NCBI GenBank assembly: GCA_030621975.1
Contig: JAUXGQ010000040.1
Span: 1 to 8,679 of the forward strand
DNA: 8,679 nt
Reading direction: 5' to 3'
Source: Gammaproteobacteria bacterium
Lineage (GTDB): Bacteria > Pseudomonadota > Gammaproteobacteria > Chromatiales > Chromatiaceae
Shown: piece after piece, positions 6,053-8,679 of the stretch
How positions within the stretch are numbered: position 1 is the first letter of the stretch
Layout: the number at the start of each line of letters is the position of its first letter
Notes under the pieces: generated by a model
Told to the model about the DNA's origin: nothing
Database searches by the model: none
Seen by the model: only the letters and a program-made list of their open reading frames with translations
Program-made: the position numbers and the translations under genes

Positions 6053-6113
6053 AACAATCTCTTACATTAGAACAAAGTCCCAAAACTCCGGACCCTGGTG
6101 AGATATGCGGGTT
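6002..6113. repeat. 20-bp inverted-repeat element (MITE-like) at the nudE boundary
   Basis: The left arm AACCCGCATATCCCACCAGG (6002-6021) recurs inverted at 6094-6113 (CCTGGTGAGATATGCGGGTT) with one mismatch. The pairing extends by one base at 6001/6114, and TTA/TAA lie just outside. The 72-nt centre is not coding beyond the end of the upstream gene. The size (about 113 bp) and terminal inverted repeats fit a miniature transposable element or the remnant of an IS; no clean flanking direct repeat is visible. In a minus-strand RNA the mismatch becomes a G-U pair, so the stem would be continuous. A stem with a large loop that acts on mRNA is the alternative reading. Confidence 0.55.
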
Positions 6114-6125
6114 GGGTAATTATCC

Positions 6126-6680
6126 ATGCCAGACAAACCCCGCATCCTGAACCAGGAACTCATCGCCCGCACCCGACTCTTTCGGGTGGAGCAGGTGGAC
6201 CTGGCATTCTCCAACGGCATCCGGCGCCGATACGAACGTGTACTGGGCGGCGACAGCGGTTCGGTCCTGATCGTCCCCATGCTGGACGCGGAGACGGTGC
6301 TGCTGATACGCGAGTACGCGGTGGGCACCCATACCTACGAGCTCGGACTTCCGAAGGGCCGGGTCGAAGCGAACGAGGATCCGCTGGCGGCTGCCAATCG
6401 GGAAATCCGGGAAGAGGTCGGCTATGGCGCCCACCGGCTGAGGCTGATCAAAGACCTCACCATCGCCCCCGGATACGTGGGACACAGCACCCACATCGTC
6501 CTGGCGCAAGATCTGTATCCCGACAAACAGGAGGGCGATGAGCCCGAGCCCATCGAGGTGCTGCCCTGGAAACTCACACGCCTCAATGAACTGGTCATGC
6601 GGGACGACGTAACCGAGGCCCGTTCCATCGCCGCCCTGTACCTGATCCGAGACGAACTATGGCCCGCACACAGATCTTGA
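6126..6680 (+). CDS. nudE: ADP compounds hydrolase NudE (Nudix)
   Basis: Nudix hydrolase of 184 aa. NudE-type enzymes cleave ADP-ribose, Ap3A, Ap2A and NADH to AMP plus the other half in the cytoplasm. The Nudix box GX5EX7REUXEEXGU spans 78-100, with Gly78, Glu84, Arg92, Glu93, Glu96, Glu97 and Gly99. Subfamily marks are ARTRLFRVEQVDLAFSNG (14-31), LLIREYAVGTHTYELG (59-74) and AQDLYPDKQEGDEPEP (127-142), each nearly the same as E. coli NudE. The ATG start at 6126 agrees with the family N-terminus (xKPxILNxE). There is no good ribosome site; a GGGTTGGG stretch lies about 10 nt upstream, and part of it comes from the right arm of the inverted-repeat element. Its last 22 nt overlap the start of the tandem thioredoxin-like gene, which suggests translational coupling. 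Confidence 0.93.
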   Translation: MPDKPRILNQELIARTRLFRVEQVDLAFSNGIRRRYERVLGGDSGSVLIVPMLDAETVLLIREYAVGTHTYELGLPKGRVEANEDPLAAANREIREEVGYGAHRLRLIKDLTIAPGYVGHSTHIVLAQDLYPDKQEGDEPEPIEVLPWKLTRLNELVMRDDVTEARSIAALYLIRDELWPAHRS

Positions 6681-7747
6681 CCCCCACAAGGCTTCATTCA
6701 GCTTGTTTTGCAGCGTTCACGGCTGTAACCAGGCTGCTGACGGTCGGGATTTGGGGGTTGCTGCTTGCCGCGGGCAGCGTGCTTGCCGCCGCGCCGGCCG
6801 AGACCGATGTCTACGGTTTCGACGACTTCCCCCTGAAAGAGCCGTTGGAGTACCCGGACTGGTTCAAGAAGAGCTTCCTGGATCTGCAGGAGGATCTGGA
6901 GGAGGTCACCGCAAAAGGCAAGACAAGCCTGATCGTCTATTTCGGGCAGAAGCGCTGCGCCTATTGCCGCATGCTGATGGAGGTCAATTTCGGGCTGACC
7001 GACATCGTTACCTATACGCGGCGCAACTTCGACATCGTACCCATCGACATCTGGGGCATCGACGAGGTCACGGATGTCCGCGGCGAGGTACTGACCGAAC
7101 GGGAGTTTGCCCTGCGGGAAAAAACCAACTTCACCCCGTCCCTGATCTTCTACGATCAGGATGGCAGGATCGCCCTGCGGCTGCGGGGGTATTATCCCCC
7201 CTACACCTTTCGCGCGGCCCTGGAATACGTGGTCGATGGATTTTACAGGACGGAATCTTTCAGCGACTATCTGGAGCGTGGCGATTCCACCCAAACCTTC
7301 GAACCGGGCGACCTGAACGAGGAGGATTTCTTCACCGAACCACCCTACATGCTGGACCGCAGCCGCCTGCCCGGGGAACGCCCGCTGGTGGTGTTCTTCG
7401 AACAGGGCGAATGCCATGCCTGCGATGTGCTGCACACCCAACCCTTGCGGGAGCCAGCCATTTCCAGACTGTTTCAACGCCTCGACAACGTCCAGCTCGA
7501 TATGTGGTCCGATACCCCGGTGATCACCCCGGACGGCCGGCGCACCACCGCCAGACAATGGGCCAAGGACCTGGGACTCTTTTATGCGCCTGCCATCGTT
7601 TTCTTCGATGCAAAAGGCGAAGAGATCATCCGTGTCGATTCGGTGGTGCGCTTCTTCCGCCTGCGCAATGTATTGAATTACATCACCAGCAAGGGTTATC
7701 TTACGGATCCCAATTATCAGCGCTGGCGTGTCACCAGCGGGTTATAA
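6659..7747 (+). CDS. Periplasmic protein with two thioredoxin-like (SoxW-type) modules
   Basis: Exported protein of 362 aa with an internal duplication. A signal peptide has its hydrophobic core at about 26-43 and likely cleavage near Ala43-Ala46; the N-region is long (about 25 residues), so a later TTG start (6677) is possible. Module 1 (about 88-205) has YFGQKRCAYC (Cys100/Cys103) and a TP cis-proline at 160. Module 2 (about 240-356) has FFEQGECHAC (Cys252/Cys255) and an AP cis-proline at 311. Both share the order strand-CxxC-long insert-cis-Pro-FYDxxG, with a constant offset of 151-152 residues and almost equal CxxC-to-Pro distances (60 and 59). This resembles thioredoxin folds of the SoxW/Thioredoxin_2 type, which move electrons or reduce disulfides in the periplasm. 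Whether each site is reducing or oxidising is unknown, and no DsbD/CcdA partner lies in the window. It overlaps nudE by 22 nt and ends 29 nt before the YceI lipoprotein. Confidence 0.8.
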   Translation: MARTQILTPTRLHSACFAAFTAVTRLLTVGIWGLLLAAGSVLAAAPAETDVYGFDDFPLKEPLEYPDWFKKSFLDLQEDLEEVTAKGKTSLIVYFGQKRCAYCRMLMEVNFGLTDIVTYTRRNFDIVPIDIWGIDEVTDVRGEVLTEREFALREKTNFTPSLIFYDQDGRIALRLRGYYPPYTFRAALEYVVDGFYRTESFSDYLERGDSTQTFEPGDLNEEDFFTEPPYMLDRSRLPGERPLVVFFEQGECHACDVLHTQPLREPAISRLFQRLDNVQLDMWSDTPVITPDGRRTTARQWAKDLGLFYAPAIVFFDAKGEEIIRVDSVVRFFRLRNVLNYITSKGYLTDPNYQRWRVTSGL

Positions 7748-7776
7748 TCGCCGATATTCTGAAGTCAGGAAGCAAT

Positions 7777-8538
7777 ATGCCTTTGTACTGGAAAAACTTG
7801 GTGGGGACGATGTTATTGGTGTCGATCCTGTCCGCCTGTTCCGCCACTCGGGAAATGACCACCCCCGAAGAACCCGCCCAGAAGACCGAAACACCGGTCG
7901 CGGAGGCGCCTGCCGAAAAAGCCGTCGCCGCCGAACCCGCACCGACGATTCCCGAGGAGCGCGTCTTCAAAGTGAACGGAGAGGCCTCACTGGTTGAAAT
8001 CCGTGTGTATCGCGAAGGCAGGCTGGCCCGTTTGGGCCATAATCACATCATCTCCAGCAAAGACCTGCAGGGGACCGTAATACTCGCCCGGAATATTCGT
8101 AACTCCAGCCTCGACCTGCAGCTTCCCGTCGCCACCCTGATCGTCGACGACTCTGCCCTGCGCCAGGAGGCCGGAAAGGACTTCAATACTACCGTCGACG
8201 AATCCGATATCGAGGGCACGCGCACGAATATGCTGGGCGAAAAGGTACTGGATGCTAAGCACTTTCCAAAGATCCGCGTGCAGGCAAAGGTAACCGGAGG
8301 CAAGCTCCCGGTCCTGGAGCTGGACGCCAGCCTGCGGATACTCGGGATCAGCAACTCCCTGAAAATTCCGGCGAAGGTCGAGGTGCGCGGGGACCAGCTC
8401 ACCGCAAGCGGCATCTTCGAGGTGCATCAAAGCAAGTTCGGCATGCAGCCTTTCAGCACCCTGGTGGGCGCTCTGAAGGTGAAAGACAAACTGACCATCC
8501 GGTTCCGCATCGTCGCCCGCGAGACCCCATCCCGATAG
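7777..8538 (+). CDS. YceI-domain lipoprotein
   Basis: Predicted lipoprotein of 253 aa. The signal MPLYWKNLVGTMLLVSILSAC has the lipobox LSAC, with Cys21 as the lipidated residue and Ser at +2, which favours sorting to the outer membrane. Residues 22-62 form a flexible Ala/Pro/Glu/Thr linker. From about 63 to 250 comes a YceI-like beta-barrel domain (ERVFKVNGEASLVEIRVYREG, RLGHNHIISSKDLQGTV, FNTTVDESDIEGTRTNMLGEKVLDAKHFPKI, FEVHQSKFGMQPFS). YceI-like domains bind amphiphilic or isoprenoid ligands in some members; the ligand here is unknown. The start ATG at 7777 has AGGA about 7 nt upstream. The reading frame stays open far upstream (to 6703), but that stretch is a shadow of the thioredoxin-like gene. 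Last gene of the nudE group; a REPIN-like palindrome begins 2 bp after its stop. Confidence 0.88.
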   Translation: MPLYWKNLVGTMLLVSILSACSATREMTTPEEPAQKTETPVAEAPAEKAVAAEPAPTIPEERVFKVNGEASLVEIRVYREGRLARLGHNHIISSKDLQGTVILARNIRNSSLDLQLPVATLIVDDSALRQEAGKDFNTTVDESDIEGTRTNMLGEKVLDAKHFPKIRVQAKVTGGKLPVLELDASLRILGISNSLKIPAKVEVRGDQLTASGIFEVHQSKFGMQPFSTLVGALKVKDKLTIRFRIVARETPSR

Positions 8539-8540
8539 CT

Positions 8541-8609
8541 GTAGGAGCCCGCTTGCGGGCGAATCGGTGCCGTGGAGACGGCCATGTTCGCCCGCAAGCG
8601 GGCTCCTAC
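8541..8609. repeat. REPIN-like pair of inverted REP sequences
   Basis: Two perfect 23-bp inverted copies (8541-8563 and 8587-8609) are separated by 23 nt. Each copy starts with GTAGGAGC and holds its own small palindrome GCCCGC-TT-GCGGGC. The spacer contains a further short stem GCCGT-GGAG-ACGGC. The GTAGGAGC head followed by a GC palindrome is the hallmark of REP sequences known from pseudomonads and relatives, mobilised by RAYT (REP-associated tyrosine) transposases; two in inverted order form a REPIN/BIME. It lies 2 bp after the YceI gene, the usual extragenic place, and could also act as a 3' mRNA stabiliser or terminator. Confidence 0.8.
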
Positions 8610-8625
8610 GGAATAAACTGCGAAG

Positions 8626-8653
8626 GCTGGGGCTTGCCCCAGCTCTTTGTTTC
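8626..8653 (+). terminator. Intrinsic-terminator-like hairpin after the nudE-YceI group
   Basis: GCTGGGGC-TT-GCCCCAGC (8626-8643) forms an 8-bp GC stem with a tight loop, followed on the plus strand by TCTTTGTTTC. This fits a weak to moderate Rho-independent terminator for the upstream operon. The minus-strand side lacks a T run, so the plus direction is favoured. The T tract is interrupted, so strength is uncertain. Confidence 0.5.
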
Positions 8654-8679
8654 ACCATTCACCACGCAGCGCCGCTGGG

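Noticed and set aside
6703..7776. Long open frame continuous with the YceI gene, which would give a 611-aa fusion
   Set aside because: This stretch lies out of frame over the thioredoxin-like gene, its translation is Arg/Gly/Pro-rich low-quality protein, and a normal lipoprotein start with ribosome site exists at 7777.
8652..8679. Possible end of a minus-strand gene (PAALRGEW followed by TGA) at the right edge
   Set aside because: Only eight codons are visible; this cannot be told from chance. If real, the hairpin at 8626-8643 would lie between convergent genes.

Overview
The window comes from a GC-rich gammaproteobacterium. Rho aligns residue for residue with E. coli Rho (418 versus 419 aa). 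The divergent rhlB / trxA-rho arrangement is the one known from enterobacteria, and yrfG- and nudE-type genes lie near each other as they also do in E. coli. A REP/REPIN-type palindrome starting GTAGGAGC and a tandem SoxW/thioredoxin-like exported protein would fit a free-living, possibly sulfur-oxidising lineage (Chromatiales-like), but that placement is inference.

Left part (1-2718, minus strand), read in the direction of transcription: trxA (thioredoxin 1), rho (transcription terminator), murU (cell-wall recycling uridylyltransferase) and the start of a GCS2/glutamate-cysteine-ligase-like gene that runs off the left edge. The rho-murU and murU-GCS2 gaps are only 18 and 9 nt, so these three are probably co-transcribed. 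A good extended -10 promoter lies between trxA and rho. It is followed by a hairpin at the predicted 5' end of the rho mRNA and then by a C-rich, G-poor leader of about 110 nt, which looks like a Rho-utilisation region for autoregulation.

Middle part: rhlB (DEAD-box helicase) is divergent from trxA and is followed by a YkgJ-type CxxC cluster protein. The latter overlaps tail-to-tail by 20 nt with yrfG (HAD nucleotidase, minus strand).

Right part (5345-8538, plus strand): an unrecognised exported protein, then nudE (Nudix ADP-compound hydrolase), a two-module periplasmic thioredoxin-like protein that overlaps nudE, and a YceI-domain lipoprotein. A 113-bp segment bounded by 20-bp inverted repeats (6002-6113) supplies the C-terminus of the unrecognised gene and the leader of nudE, like a miniature inverted-repeat element. 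After the lipoprotein gene come a 69-bp REPIN-like double palindrome and an intrinsic-terminator-like hairpin.

Most of the window is housekeeping: transcription termination, RNA helicase, redox, nucleotide clean-up and peptidoglycan recycling. The less ordinary parts are the rho leader, the inverted-repeat element at the nudE boundary, the REPIN, the tandem thioredoxin/YceI/secreted-protein group, and murU placed behind rho instead of beside amgK. I did not see a clear undescribed defence or mobile system.
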